Part shown: positions 17,459 to 25,840 of the stretch, piece by piece
Layout: each line of letters begins with the position of its first letter
Numbering within the stretch: the first letter of the stretch is position 1
Source: JASTVH01 sp042862465
GTDB lineage: Bacteria > Pseudomonadota > Gammaproteobacteria > Pseudomonadales > Oleiphilaceae
Reading direction: 5' to 3'
DNA length: 64,000 nt
NCBI GenBank assembly: GCA_042862465.1
Contig: JASTVH010000003.1
Coordinates: 310,001-374,000 of the forward strand
Notes under the pieces: generated by a model
The model's database searches: none
What the model was told of the DNA's origin: nothing
What the model saw: the letters and a program-made list of their open reading frames with translations, nothing else
Position numbers and translations under genes: made by a program

Positions 17459-18160
17459 TCACTCCTGGGTAAAGCCGACGTTGGAGCGTTTCAGCATCCA
17501 GCGGATCCACAGCTCTGAAACCGCGGTCAGGGCCAGGTAAACGGCGGCCACGGGAATGAAGAACTTGAACGGCTGGTGGGTCGCCTTGGAGGCTTCGGAA
17601 GCCAGGCGAACCATGTCCGATAGCCCGATGATGGAGACCAGGGCCGTGGTCTTGAGCAGGACCTGCCAGTTGTTGCCCAGACCCGGGAGCGCGTGGCGCA
17701 GCATCTGGGGGAACATGATGCGCCGGAAAATGTGCCAGCGGGAGAAACCGTAGGCCATGCCGGCCTCAATCTGGCCCTTGGCGACGGCCATGAACGCACC
17801 GCGGAAGGTTTCGGTCATGTAGGCGCCAAAAATAAAACCGATGGTGATGACGCCGGCGATAAAGGCATCCAGGTTGATGAAGAAATCGATGTCGAACTTC
17901 TCGTAGACGAAGTCGGACAGGTCGTTGAGCAGTACTTGGCCGCCGAAGAAAATCAGCATCATCAGTACCAGATCCGGTACGCCCCGGATCAGGGTGGTGT
18001 AGGTCACGGCAATCCCGTGAGCCGCACGGCTCTTGGAAAGCTTGGCGACCGCGCCAAGCAGCCCCAGTATCAGGGACAGTGCCAGGGACAGGAACGCCAG
18101 CTCAATGGTGAGCAGGGCGCCTTCCATGATTGACGGGCCGTAGCCTTGAAAATCCAGCAT
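17459..18160 (-). CDS. aotQ: Arginine/ornithine ABC transporter permease, HisQ/AotQ type
   Basis: A 233-aa permease that pairs with the HisM-type subunit. It shows MLDFQGYGPSIMEGALLTIE at the N-terminus, RGVPDLVLMMLIFFGG, and an EAA loop (AKGQIEAGMAYGFSRWHIFRRIM). The frame continues upstream to a GTG at 18184, but the ATG at 18160 with GGATGAG ahead gives the family N-terminus, so I use it. It lies 64 bases after the binding-protein gene in the same operon. Confidence 0.88.
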   Translation of the reverse strand: MLDFQGYGPSIMEGALLTIELAFLSLALSLILGLLGAVAKLSKSRAAHGIAVTYTTLIRGVPDLVLMMLIFFGGQVLLNDLSDFVYEKFDIDFFINLDAFIAGVITIGFIFGAYMTETFRGAFMAVAKGQIEAGMAYGFSRWHIFRRIMFPQMLRHALPGLGNNWQVLLKTTALVSIIGLSDMVRLASEASKATHQPFKFFIPVAAVYLALTAVSELWIRWMLKRSNVGFTQE

Positions 18161-18224
18161 GATCTCATCCGTTGTTGGGGGCACCGGTGCAGGACCGGTG
18201 CCCCGCGTTCAGCGAATCGCAGGT

Positions 18225-18980
18225 TTACATCTTGATGTCGTAGCTGAAGTACTTGTTCATGATCTTGTCGTAGGTGCCGTCCTGCTTCACTTTGGCCAGC
18301 GCCTTGTTGAACATCTCGGCCAGGTCCTCGTCGCGCTTGCGCAGGGCAACTGCTACCCCCTGACCCAGCTTGACGTGATCGCCGATCACTTCATAGGCGT
18401 CTTTGCTCAGCAGGGTCTGCTCGCCCACCGGATAGTCCAGGAACACCAGATCCAGGCGCTCGCCTTCCAGGTCCAGAACCAGGTCGTCAGCGGTGGTGTA
18501 GCGCTTGATTTCGACGGTATCGCCGAAGTTCTCGGTCACGTAGGCGTCCTGGGTGGTGCCACGCTGTACGCCGACAACCTTGCCTTTCAGGCTGTCCTTG
18601 CTGATCGCGCCGATCCCTTCTTCCTTCTTGGCGAACCAGGCGGATGGCGTGTTGTAGTACGGCTTGGTGAAGTTCACCATCTGCGCCCGTTCTTCAGTGA
18701 TGGACATGGAGGACATGATGGCGTCGTACTTGCGAGCCAGCAGACCCGGGATAATGCCGTCCCAGGCCTGGATCACGAACTTGCATTCAACGCCCATTTC
18801 CTTGCACACGGCCTCGGCCAGCTCGATTTCGAAGCCGGTCAGTTCGCCGTCAGGGGTTTTGTACTCGAACGGCTCGTAGGGAACGTCAAAGGCGATCCGC
18901 ACTTCCTTCCAGTCTTTGGCGTGGAGGGGGCCGGCGATTACGCACAGCATCAACCCGAGTGTTATCAGCAGTTTTTTCAT
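18225..18980 (-). CDS. aotJ: Arginine/ornithine periplasmic binding protein
   Basis: A 251-aa secreted family-3 binding protein. The signal peptide ends near residue 21 (LHA). It has VRIAFDVPYEPFEYKTPDG, LTGFEIELAEAVCKEMGVEC, the ligand-loop motif FVIQAWDGIIPGLLARKYD and SMSITEERAQMVNFTKPYY, very like ArgT/HisJ/AotJ. The cysteine pair around residues 60-67 is as in lysine/arginine/ornithine-binding proteins. It lies between the ATPase gene and the permeases. Confidence 0.9.
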   Translation of the reverse strand: MKKLLITLGLMLCVIAGPLHAKDWKEVRIAFDVPYEPFEYKTPDGELTGFEIELAEAVCKEMGVECKFVIQAWDGIIPGLLARKYDAIMSSMSITEERAQMVNFTKPYYNTPSAWFAKKEEGIGAISKDSLKGKVVGVQRGTTQDAYVTENFGDTVEIKRYTTADDLVLDLEGERLDLVFLDYPVGEQTLLSKDAYEVIGDHVKLGQGVAVALRKRDEDLAEMFNKALAKVKQDGTYDKIMNKYFSYDIKM

Positions 18981-19052
18981 TGTCGCTCTCCGTTTTGTTT
19001 GCCAACTTGGCTTTATATCAGGGAATAGCCGCGAGTCGCGGCCGTTCCTGAA

Positions 19053-19823
19053 TCAGTAGTTCGGTTGCAGGAACTGTTTCATGCGTTCCGACTTGGTTTC
19101 GTCGAAGACTTCCTGCGGCGTCCCCTGTTCCTCGATCTGCCCCTGGTGCAGGAACAGCACCTGTGAGGAAACTTCACGGCAGAAAGCCATTTCGTGGGTC
19201 ACCACGATCATGGTCCGCCCTTCATCCGCCAGACCGTGCATGACCCGCAATACCTCGCCCACCAGCTCCGGATCCAGGGCCGAGGTCGGCTCATCGAACA
19301 GCATCACTTCCGGTTCCATGGCCAGGGCCCGGGCGATGGCGGCCCGCTGCTGCTGTCCGCCGGACATCTGGGCCGGGTAGTAGTCTTTGCGCTCGTATAT
19401 GCCGACCTTATTCAGGTAGTGCTCGGCCCGTTCGATGGCCTCAGCCTTAGGCACTTTTAGCACGTGAATCGGGGCCTCGATGATGTTTTCCAGCACCGTC
19501 ATGTGCGACCAGAGATTGAAGCTCTGGAAAACCATCGACAGCTTGGCGCGCATCCGCTCGACCTGCTTGTTGTCGGCAGGGACCCGCACGCCGCGCTTGT
19601 TGGTTTTGAACTGCATGGGTTCGCCGTGGACGATGATCTCGCCGCTGGAAGGGGTCTCCAGCACGTTGATGCAGCGTAGGAAGGTACTCTTGCCCGAACC
19701 GGAAGAGCCGATCAGGGAAATGACGTCGCCTTTGTGGGCTTCCAGCGAAACGCCTTTGAGGACCTCAAGGTTTCCGAACGATTTGTGAAGGTCCTTGACG
19801 ACCAGTGACGCCGGTTCGCTCAT
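19053..19823 (-). CDS. aotP: Arginine/ornithine ABC transporter ATPase
   Basis: A 256-aa ATP-binding subunit of the HisP/GlnQ family. Walker A is GSSGSGKST, the signature is MSGGQQQRAAIARAL, Walker B is VMLFDEPTSALDP and the H-loop is VVTHEMAF. It contains the insert common in HisP/AotP (FKTNKRGVRVPADNKQVERMRA). It is first in the transporter operon, with a GGAG site before the ATG. The operon order ATPase - binding protein - two permeases differs from pseudomonad aotJQMOP, where the ATPase is last. Confidence 0.9.
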   Translation of the reverse strand: MSEPASLVVKDLHKSFGNLEVLKGVSLEAHKGDVISLIGSSGSGKSTFLRCINVLETPSSGEIIVHGEPMQFKTNKRGVRVPADNKQVERMRAKLSMVFQSFNLWSHMTVLENIIEAPIHVLKVPKAEAIERAEHYLNKVGIYERKDYYPAQMSGGQQQRAAIARALAMEPEVMLFDEPTSALDPELVGEVLRVMHGLADEGRTMIVVTHEMAFCREVSSQVLFLHQGQIEEQGTPQEVFDETKSERMKQFLQPNY

Positions 19824-20312
19824 GGCATTCTCCTGCGGAGGATTCTCGAATTGCAGCTTGGTTGTCTGAACATAAACATAGACCCATTCCCTTCAAGTAC
19901 CAGCCTGTCCGGGCGGTCTTTTCCTTGGGATAGAGGGAATACGGGCGTCGCTCCGTGACGGGAGGATAACGGTGGCTACTCGTCGAGGACTTTGGCGAGG
20001 ACGAGTTTGGCGACAGGGGACTGACGAATGAACGCGGCCGCCTGCGGGCGGCGGGTGGCCGACGCCGGGCTGGCTGTGGGGGCAAATTGTGGTTGGCTCG
20101 AATGCGTCATCATCGTCGCTTGCGGCATATGATTGTTGTTCGCTGCTCGCATGGCCTGCAAAGGAAGTACCAGTTCTTGTGATACTGGCTTTCTTTGCAG
20201 GACTTTTCTGATTCTCAACGACACGGCTGCAAAAAATCAATAGTTGAAATGCAACAGGATCGTCATCCGACCCTCTGAACGGGGGTGGGAATGGCGCAAA
20301 AACAGGGCAAAA
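19824..20312. other. 489-base intergenic region with one strong hairpin
   Basis: No convincing gene. A 115-codon frame on the minus strand here has no family resemblance and atypical composition. A long imperfect hairpin lies at 20155-20201 (CCTGCAAAG ... CTTTGCAGG arms enclosing ACCAGT/ACTGG). It separates the transporter promoter from the end of the sensor-kinase gene and might end the kinase transcript. Confidence 0.5.
19869..19896 (-). promoter_or_regulatory. Possible sigma-70 promoter for the transporter operon
   Basis: On the minus strand TTGAAG (19896-19891) and TATGTT (19874-19869) are separated by 16 bases, about 45 bases ahead of the aotP start. Both hexamers match consensus at four of six positions. 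No ArgR-like tandem site was found next to it. Confidence 0.3.
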
Positions 20313-21722
20313 TCAGGCAATTTGCCCCGTTGTGGGGAGGGTGACACGCACGCTCAGGCCCTGACCATCGGGGCCGCTGCCGAGGTGAATCTCTCCCCCC
20401 AATCCCCGGACCAGGGTGCGGGCGATGGCCAGACCCAGGCCGGCCCCGCCGGTCTCGCGGTTACGGGATTGCTCCAGGCGATAGAACGGCTCGAAGACCT
20501 TTTCCTGTTCTGTCGCGGGAATCCCCGGGCCGCGGTCGGTAATGACGACGGTGGCATCGCGTTCGCCGATTTCCAGGTGGACGTCGGCCTGCTCGCCATA
20601 TTTGACCGCATTCTCGATCAGGTTGCGCAGGGCGCGCTTGACCGCCTCGGACTGGCCCTGCAGCACGCAGCGGGGACTGTCGTGACAGATTACCGGCATG
20701 CCCAGTTCCCGCAGGTCGTCGCACAGGCTGTCGAGCAGGGCGGAGAGGTCGAAACGGCGGTGCTGTTCGGTGGCGCTGCCGCGGATGAAGTCCAGGGTGG
20801 CTTCGGCCAGTTGCTGCATGTCTTCCAGGGTATCCAGCAGACGGTCGCGGTCTTCGCCTTCCGGCAGCAGCTCCACCCGCAGGCGCATGGAGGTGATGGG
20901 GGTGCGCAGGTCGTGGGCCAGTGCCGCGAGCAGGCGTTCACGGTCGGCCTGGGCGCGGGTCACCTGGTGTTGCATCTGGTTGAAGGCGCGGGTGACTTCG
21001 CGAATGTCTTCCGGCCCCCGTTCCTGAATCGCCACCTTTTCACCCCGGCCAAAGGCATGGGCGGCATTGCTGAGCTCGTTAACCGGTCGCAGGATATAGC
21101 GGATCGCCACCAGCACGGTGAGGATCAGCAGCGCAGCGGTGATGCCCACGCTGGTCAGCGTGGCCCGCAGCCACAACCAGGACGGGCGAGGTGCCCGGGC
21201 GCCGGCGTTAAGCCACTGGCCATCGGCGAGGGCCACGGACAGGCTGAGCGTGGGCGGGCAATTGTGGCGGTCTTCCGCGTGCTCGCCGTGTCTGTCATGG
21301 TCGTCCCGCTCGTGATGATCGTCATCGTCGTCGTGATCGCGCCGGCCCATGGCGGCACAGCGTTCCTCGTCCACTTCCAGGGCACTGCGCACCCGCGCCT
21401 GTTCAAGGCCCAGTTCATCGGCCAATTGCCGGGAAAAACGGGGGGCACGGTCTTCGGCCAGGTAGGGCTGCGGGTCAATTGTCAGTAGCAGGTTGCGGCT
21501 GGAAAGCAGGCGCGTGGCACGGTCCCGGTGCTGGTCGTCGGTGGTCGCGAGCAGGGTGTAGGCATCGCTGACCCGTTGCAGCACGTGCTCCAGGCCGGCC
21601 ATGCGCAAAGCCCCCTGACGTTCGCCGGCCAGAATCCAGACGGTAATCAACTGGGCCACCAGCAGCACCGCTACCAAGAGCAGAGCCAGCTGCCCGCCCG
21701 CTCGACGCGGCCACAATCCCAT
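20313..21722 (-). CDS. Sensor histidine kinase with Asp/His-rich periplasmic segment
   Basis: A 469-aa inner-membrane kinase. Membrane helix 1 is near residues 8-30, a periplasmic domain follows, and helix 2 is near 185-208 (VGITAALLILTVLVAIRYIL). Then come HAMP, an H-box (LAALAHDLRTPITSMRL) and an ATPase domain (LRNLIENAVKYG, DRGPGIP, GGAGLGLAIA). Around residues 125-155 the periplasmic part is almost only Asp, His, Arg and Glu, flanked by Cys, which suggests binding of a divalent metal. The frame is open to 21752, but the ATG at 21722 overlaps the regulator's stop (TGATG). Confidence 0.9.
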   Translation of the reverse strand: MGLWPRRAGGQLALLLVAVLLVAQLITVWILAGERQGALRMAGLEHVLQRVSDAYTLLATTDDQHRDRATRLLSSRNLLLTIDPQPYLAEDRAPRFSRQLADELGLEQARVRSALEVDEERCAAMGRRDHDDDDDHHERDDHDRHGEHAEDRHNCPPTLSLSVALADGQWLNAGARAPRPSWLWLRATLTSVGITAALLILTVLVAIRYILRPVNELSNAAHAFGRGEKVAIQERGPEDIREVTRAFNQMQHQVTRAQADRERLLAALAHDLRTPITSMRLRVELLPEGEDRDRLLDTLEDMQQLAEATLDFIRGSATEQHRRFDLSALLDSLCDDLRELGMPVICHDSPRCVLQGQSEAVKRALRNLIENAVKYGEQADVHLEIGERDATVVITDRGPGIPATEQEKVFEPFYRLEQSRNRETGGAGLGLAIARTLVRGLGGEIHLGSGPDGQGLSVRVTLPTTGQIA

Positions 21723-22444
21723 CAGGCGTGCTCCTCGACCGGGGCAATCCACTGATAGCCACCGCCCCAGACGGTCTTGATCAGGCGCGGGTGGCGCGGA
21801 TCCGGGTCCAGCTTGCGGCGCAGGCGGCTGACCTGGTTGTCGATGCTGCGATCAAAGGCATCCGCCTCCCGGCCCTGGGTCAGGTCCATCAGCTGGTCCC
21901 GTGACAGCACCCGCCCGGCATGCTCCAGAAAGGCCAGCAGCAATTTGTACTCCGCGGTACTGAGTGGCACTTCGACCCCTTCCGGATCGGTCAGCTGGTG
22001 GCGGTCCACATCCAGGGTCCAGCCCTCGAAGGTGAGGCTTTGGCCGGCCATGGGGGCACGTTGCGGGGGCAGGGCCGTAGTGCGACGCAGCACGGCCTTG
22101 ATGCGGGCCAGCAGTTCACGGGGATTGAAGGGTTTGGTGAGGTAGTCATCGGCGCCCATTTCCAGGCCGACGATCCGGTCCGTCTCCTCGCTCATGGCGG
22201 TCAGCAGGATGACCGGCAGTTCCGTGTGCTCGCGCAGGTAGCGGCACAGGGTGAGGCCGTCGTCACCGGGCATCATGATATCCAGGACCACCAGATCGAT
22301 GCTGTGATCGCGTAACTGCCTTTTCATGCTTTCCCCGCCATCGGCCAGCAATACGCGCAGGCCGTGATCTTCCAGGTAACGTCCCAGCAGATCGCGGATC
22401 TCGCGATGGTCGTCGACCACAAGAATGGTGGGTGCGGTGCTCAC
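21722..22444 (-). CDS. OmpR/PhoB-family response regulator
   Basis: A 240-aa two-component regulator. The receiver domain begins ILVVDDHREIRDLLGRYLED; the phosphoacceptor Asp is in DLVVLDIMMPGDDG near residue 56, with LLTAMSEE and DDYLTKPFNPRELLARIKAVLRR. The C-terminal winged helix has LSTAEYKLLLAFLEHAGRVLSRDQL and the DRSIDNQVSRLRRKL recognition helix. It is transcribed ahead of its partner kinase and is divergent from the PepSY-like and cytochrome b561 genes, which are its most likely targets. Confidence 0.92.
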   Translation of the reverse strand: MSTAPTILVVDDHREIRDLLGRYLEDHGLRVLLADGGESMKRQLRDHSIDLVVLDIMMPGDDGLTLCRYLREHTELPVILLTAMSEETDRIVGLEMGADDYLTKPFNPRELLARIKAVLRRTTALPPQRAPMAGQSLTFEGWTLDVDRHQLTDPEGVEVPLSTAEYKLLLAFLEHAGRVLSRDQLMDLTQGREADAFDRSIDNQVSRLRRKLDPDPRHPRLIKTVWGGGYQWIAPVEEHA

Positions 22445-22537
22445 TTTCAGTCGTTCCCCGTCAAGCGTTGTCTGACCCGATTATAGGGGAGCGTCGGTGC
22501 TTGTTGGGGGCGGTGTTGTCAAAAACTGTCCCATTCG

Positions 22538-22594
22538 CAGGGGCTGACATATTTTGCGACAAATTGGCCCCTGTCCGGAGACAATCCTGCGACA
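22538..22594. promoter_or_regulatory. Possible response-regulator control region between divergent operons
   Basis: Inverted CAGGGGC (22538-22544) and GCCCCTG (22567-22573), and direct TGCGACA repeats at 22555-22561 and 22588-22594, 33 bases apart (three helical turns). Direct repeats in phase with the helix are usual for OmpR-type regulators. Binding is an inference. Confidence 0.3.
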
Positions 22595-22660
22595 TCCAGC
22601 TGCTGCAATGACACTCGACCGACCGTTGATGGTCATCAAACCCAAGCAAGGAGTTGGATA

Positions 22661-23008
22661 ATGAAACGAGCAAGCATCATCACCGCCCTGTCCCTGACCG
22701 CTGTGCTGGGCGCAGCCCCCTTCCTGGCCTCTGCCGATGGCGACCGCTGGGAGCGGGGCGAAGGGTATGAACACCACCGCGGCGGCAAGATGATGGCCGC
22801 CCAGATGAAGGAATACAGTGCCGAGGAAATCCGGGTGATGGCACAGGCCCATGCCCTGCGCCGGTATGGACCGGGCACTACGGTGGCCATGGAGAAGACC
22901 GAGGACGGCACGTTCCTGATGAAGGTCCGCGATGCCGACAACAATCTTCTTCGCGAGAACGAGTTCAATCTCTATGGCATGCCGGTGCGCGGCAAACGTA
23001 GTGACTGA
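22661..23008 (+). CDS. Small secreted PepSY-like protein
   Basis: A 115-aa protein with an N-terminal signal peptide (cleavage near LASA, about residue 25), a short His-containing stretch (GYEHHRGG) and a C-terminal part (SAEEIRVMAQAHALRRYGPG ... GTFLMKVRDADNNLLRENEF) that resembles a single PepSY domain. It has an AAGGAG ribosome-binding site. It is followed after 72 bases by a cytochrome b561 gene and diverges from a two-component system. Small PepSY proteins beside such systems often respond to metals or envelope stress; the role here is not known. Confidence 0.75.
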   Translation: MKRASIITALSLTAVLGAAPFLASADGDRWERGEGYEHHRGGKMMAAQMKEYSAEEIRVMAQAHALRRYGPGTTVAMEKTEDGTFLMKVRDADNNLLRENEFNLYGMPVRGKRSD

Positions 23009-23080
23009 TCCGTTGCCTGCCAACCCGGGAGCCCGGCACGAGTGTCGGGCTCCCGCCCTGATTCCGGGAGGAAACAAGTC

Positions 23081-23605
23081 ATGACGTTGATGGATGCCGA
23101 CAATCGCTATGGCGCCGTGTCGCGCCTGCTGCACTGGCTGATGGCCGCGTTGCTGCTGGCCATGCTGACCAGTGAATGGTGGTTTGAAGCCTTTGAACAC
23201 ACCGCCTCTGAAGGCACCCTGATGGGGTGGCACCAGAGCGTGGGGTTGCTGATTTTCGGATTGATGCTGTTCCGTATCGTCTGGCGCGGCCTCAACCACG
23301 GACGTGTCGCTCCGCCGGCGCACTGGGCCACCGCGGCCAGGCTGGGTCACCTGGCACTGTATGCGCTGATGATATTGATGCCACTCTCTGGCCTGATCAC
23401 GTCCTGGGGTGAAGGCCATGCGGTTCACTTCTTTGGCACCACACTGATCGCTCCCGGCCCCGAAATGGAGTGGCTCGAAGAAGGCGGCGAAGAAGTGCAC
23501 GAGGCCCTGGCTACGGTGCTGTGGATTATGATCGGCCTGCATGTGGCCGCTGCGCTGGCGCACCAGTATCTGATGGGAGACCGGACGCTGCGGCGAATGG
23601 CGTGA
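23081..23605 (+). CDS. Cytochrome b561 (CybB-like)
   Basis: A 174-aa inner-membrane di-haem cytochrome with four membrane helices, the usual CybB length. Candidate haem-ligand histidines are in SRLLHWLMA, MGWHQSVGLL, LGHLALY and IMIGLHVAAALAHQYL. It opens with NRYGAVSRLLHWLMA, the normal CybB start. GGGAGG lies eight bases ahead of the ATG at 23081. It probably passes electrons from ubiquinol to a periplasmic acceptor. Linkage with the PepSY-like gene suggests joint induction by the neighbouring two-component system. Confidence 0.9.
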   Translation: MTLMDADNRYGAVSRLLHWLMAALLLAMLTSEWWFEAFEHTASEGTLMGWHQSVGLLIFGLMLFRIVWRGLNHGRVAPPAHWATAARLGHLALYALMILMPLSGLITSWGEGHAVHFFGTTLIAPGPEMEWLEEGGEEVHEALATVLWIMIGLHVAAALAHQYLMGDRTLRRMA

Positions 23606-23776
23606 GGACAGGCAGGGGCCTCCCGTCTCACCGTTCTGGACAGTGATGTGACAAAAGCAGCGATGTCATCAGGCTGTCATCCCTGGGATGTTTAATGACT
23701 CGTGTGCCCGGCACACTCACCAAGGTTGTTCCTGCGGGGCCGGACCCGGCCCGGTAGGTAAGATTTCTGCATTCCT

Positions 23777-23799
23777 GCCCGCCCTTCGCGGGCTTTTTT
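23777..23799 (+). terminator. Rho-independent terminator
   Basis: Stem GCCCGC-CCTTC-GCGGGC followed by six T residues on the plus strand. It lies 170 bases after cytochrome b561 and before the cupin operon. It may end the cytochrome transcript or a small RNA (see the region 23697-23799). Confidence 0.8.
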
Positions 23800-23874
23800 G
23801 TCTCTCGCCTTTGCAGTCAGCCTGGAATTCACTTTCCGTTTCGCAGCTCACGCACTTTTGTGTTCTGCTCGCCT

Positions 23875-23905
23875 TTGGTAGGCTACCTACCAGTAGGTAG
23901 ATAAT
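23875..23905 (+). promoter_or_regulatory. Promoter with TetR-type palindromic operator
   Basis: CTACCTAC-CA-GTAGGTAG (23883-23900) has perfect 8-base arms. It sits between a -35-like TTGGTA (23875-23880) and -10-like hexamers TAGATA (23898) or GATAAT (23900). A repressor bound there would block polymerase. The downstream operon encodes a TetR-family protein, the obvious candidate. Confidence 0.65.
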
Positions 23906-24032
23906 CGGGAATCCATGGTATGAGAAGAACAACCAGCGAGGCCGGCCCGAACCGTTTCAGGGCGACAAGCCAAAGCCCCGGGCATGAAACGACCGTCATT
24001 AAAGGACATTGGCTGGGATGTGAGGTGAATCA

Positions 24033-24701
24033 GTGGAAGTGAATGCCGATTTCACTCGTCCTGCGTTGGTTCAAGCCAGTCGTGCGCCCTGGATACCATC
24101 GCCCATGCCGGGTGTGGAACGGCGCATGCTGGATCGTGTCGGTGATGAGGTGGCAAGGGCGACCTCCATTGTCCGTTACGCGCCGGGCAGCCATTTTTCA
24201 TCCCACGTCCACGAGGGCGGGGAGGAATTCATTGTTCTGGAAGGCACGTTTGAGGATGAACATGGGGCCTATCCAGCCGGCAGCTATGTCCGCAACCCGC
24301 CAACCTCGCAGCATGTGCCCCGGTCCCGGGAGGGCTGCACAATCTTCGTTAAACTCTGGCAGTTCCGCCCGGACGACCGTGTGCAGTGCTGCAAATACAT
24401 GCCGGACGAGTTGCAGGGGGTCAGCTGGGACCGCTCGGTGGCGTTTCTGCACGAAGATGAAGAGGAAAGAGTCACCTATACCGAAGCCCTGCCGGGTGCC
24501 CCCTTCAGTGCCGGAGATCCGGGAGGTATCGAAATCCTGGTTCTGGCGGGATCGCTCTGCGCGGACTCGGTCACGCTGCATCGCCACTCCTGGCTTCGAC
24601 TGCCTCCCGGGCAGTTTTTTGAGGGCGCCGCGGGTCCCCAGGGGGCCAGAATCTGGATGAAAACCGGTCACCTGCAGACGATTCGCCAGCCAACGGCTTG
24701 A
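24033..24701 (+). CDS. ChrR-like double-cupin protein
   Basis: A 222-aa cytosolic protein with two cupin folds. The first has a full metal site (HFSSHVHEGGEEFIVLEGTF with H-x-H and E, then His in SQHVP). The second (SVTLHRHSWLRLPPG) is shorter and only partly conserved. It resembles the ChrR C-terminal cupin without an anti-sigma zinc-binding part, so it is more likely a small-molecule dioxygenase or sensor. The GTG start at 24033 is chosen because GAGGTG lies five bases ahead. It is the first gene after the palindromic operator. Confidence 0.78.
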   Translation: MEVNADFTRPALVQASRAPWIPSPMPGVERRMLDRVGDEVARATSIVRYAPGSHFSSHVHEGGEEFIVLEGTFEDEHGAYPAGSYVRNPPTSQHVPRSREGCTIFVKLWQFRPDDRVQCCKYMPDELQGVSWDRSVAFLHEDEEERVTYTEALPGAPFSAGDPGGIEILVLAGSLCADSVTLHRHSWLRLPPGQFFEGAAGPQGARIWMKTGHLQTIRQPTA

Positions 24702-24772
24702 TGCTCGGGAGGGTTGGCAACGGGAGGGGGGGCCATGCCAGATCACACCATGTTTTGAGGATTCCAAACCAG

Positions 24773-25840
24773 ATGGGGCAAAACCATACCGATGTCGCCA
24801 TCGTCGGCGGCGGCCTGGCCGGATTGGCGCTGGCCGACCGGCTGCAGCAGGCCGGCGTGGACTATCGCGTTCTTGAGGCGCGTGATCGCTGGGGCGGGCG
24901 CATCAAGTCACTGACTTTTCGCGAGGCCAGCTTTGATGTGGGGCCAGCTTGGTTCTGGCCCATTCAGCCCCGCATCGCCGCGCTTTGTCGACGGTTTGGT
25001 CTGACTGTTTTTGAACAGCACAGTGACGGCGACCTGCTCTACGAGAACGCCGAACGCAAGGTTCAGCGCGGTGTTGGCTATGTGTCGATGGAAGGTTCTC
25101 TGCGTGTCGAGGGCGGAGCCCGTGTCCTGGTGGATCGGCTGGCCCAGGCCTTGCCATCTGAACGCCTTCAGCTTCGGGCGCCTGTGCGCCGACTTGGCGC
25201 GGAAGGGGAGATCAGGCTGGCGAGCGGCGAGCGCTGGTATGCCAGGCGCATTGTGCTGGCGCTCCCTCCCAGGGTCGCCGCGGCGCTGGATTTCTCCCCG
25301 GACCTGTCTCCTTCGCAGCGGGCACTGCTGGCAGCTATGCCCACCTGGATGGGCGGACATGCCAAGTTTCTCGCCATTTACGATGAGCCTTTCTGGCGTC
25401 GGGAAGGGCTCTCCGGGGATGCCATGAGTCGCAGTGGCCCCCTGATGGAAATACATGATGCCTCTCCCCGTTCAGGCAGCCCGGGTGCACTTTTTGGCTT
25501 CTACGGGGTGCCCGCTCCGGTTCGTGGCGAGCATCGTGAGGCTGTGATCGACGCCACTCTGGAACAACTGGAACGGCTCTTCGGGCCTGAAGCACGTTCG
25601 CCCCGTTTCCAGGCGATGCAGGATTGGGCGTTTGAGCCGGAAAGCGCGACAGTAGCGGATCACAACCCGCCTGCGTATCATCCCGCTTACGGTTTGCCAC
25701 CGGATTTGGAGGGGCTCTGGGATGGACGCCTGCTGTTCGGGGCATCGGAAATGGCAGAGCAGTACGGTGGTTATATGGAGGGCGCCTTGGAGCGGGCAGA
25801 GTGCCTGGCGGATCAACTGATTGGGGAAGGCTTCGCATGA
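24773..25840 (+). CDS. FAD-dependent amine oxidase-like flavoprotein
   Basis: A 355-aa flavoenzyme. The FAD-binding Rossmann motif VAIVGGGLAGLALADRLQQAG is at about residues 8-28, followed by YRVLEARDRWGGRIKS and a C-terminal LFGASEMAEQYGGYMEGALE, as in monoamine oxidases and protoporphyrinogen oxidase. It is shorter than most amine oxidases (about 450 aa). An ATG at 24701 overlaps the previous stop but lacks a ribosome-binding site; GAGG precedes 24773, which also gives the normal N-terminus. The last four bases overlap the TetR gene. Substrate unknown. Confidence 0.82.
   Translation: MGQNHTDVAIVGGGLAGLALADRLQQAGVDYRVLEARDRWGGRIKSLTFREASFDVGPAWFWPIQPRIAALCRRFGLTVFEQHSDGDLLYENAERKVQRGVGYVSMEGSLRVEGGARVLVDRLAQALPSERLQLRAPVRRLGAEGEIRLASGERWYARRIVLALPPRVAAALDFSPDLSPSQRALLAAMPTWMGGHAKFLAIYDEPFWRREGLSGDAMSRSGPLMEIHDASPRSGSPGALFGFYGVPAPVRGEHREAVIDATLEQLERLFGPEARSPRFQAMQDWAFEPESATVADHNPPAYHPAYGLPPDLEGLWDGRLLFGASEMAEQYGGYMEGALERAECLADQLIGEGFA

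Larger units (their letters stand above)
23606..24032. other. 427-base region: hairpins, terminator and TetR-type operator
   Basis: No protein gene. In order it holds hairpin GTGTGC-CCG-GCACAC (23702-23716), hairpin GGGCCGG/CCGGCCC (23737-23752), the terminator at 23777-23799 and the operator/promoter at 23875-23905. The first three are evenly spaced and end in a terminator, as in a small RNA or a structured 3' untranslated region. Confidence 0.6.

Noticed and set aside
20010..20015. TGTCGC on the minus strand as an ArgR site for the transporter operon
   Set aside because: The AA after N8 and the second half-site 21 bases on are both missing.
19893..20240. A 115-codon minus-strand frame in the gap upstream of the arginine transporter
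   Set aside because: Low-complexity Arg/Pro/Ser-rich translation, no ribosome-binding site and a hairpin inside the frame.
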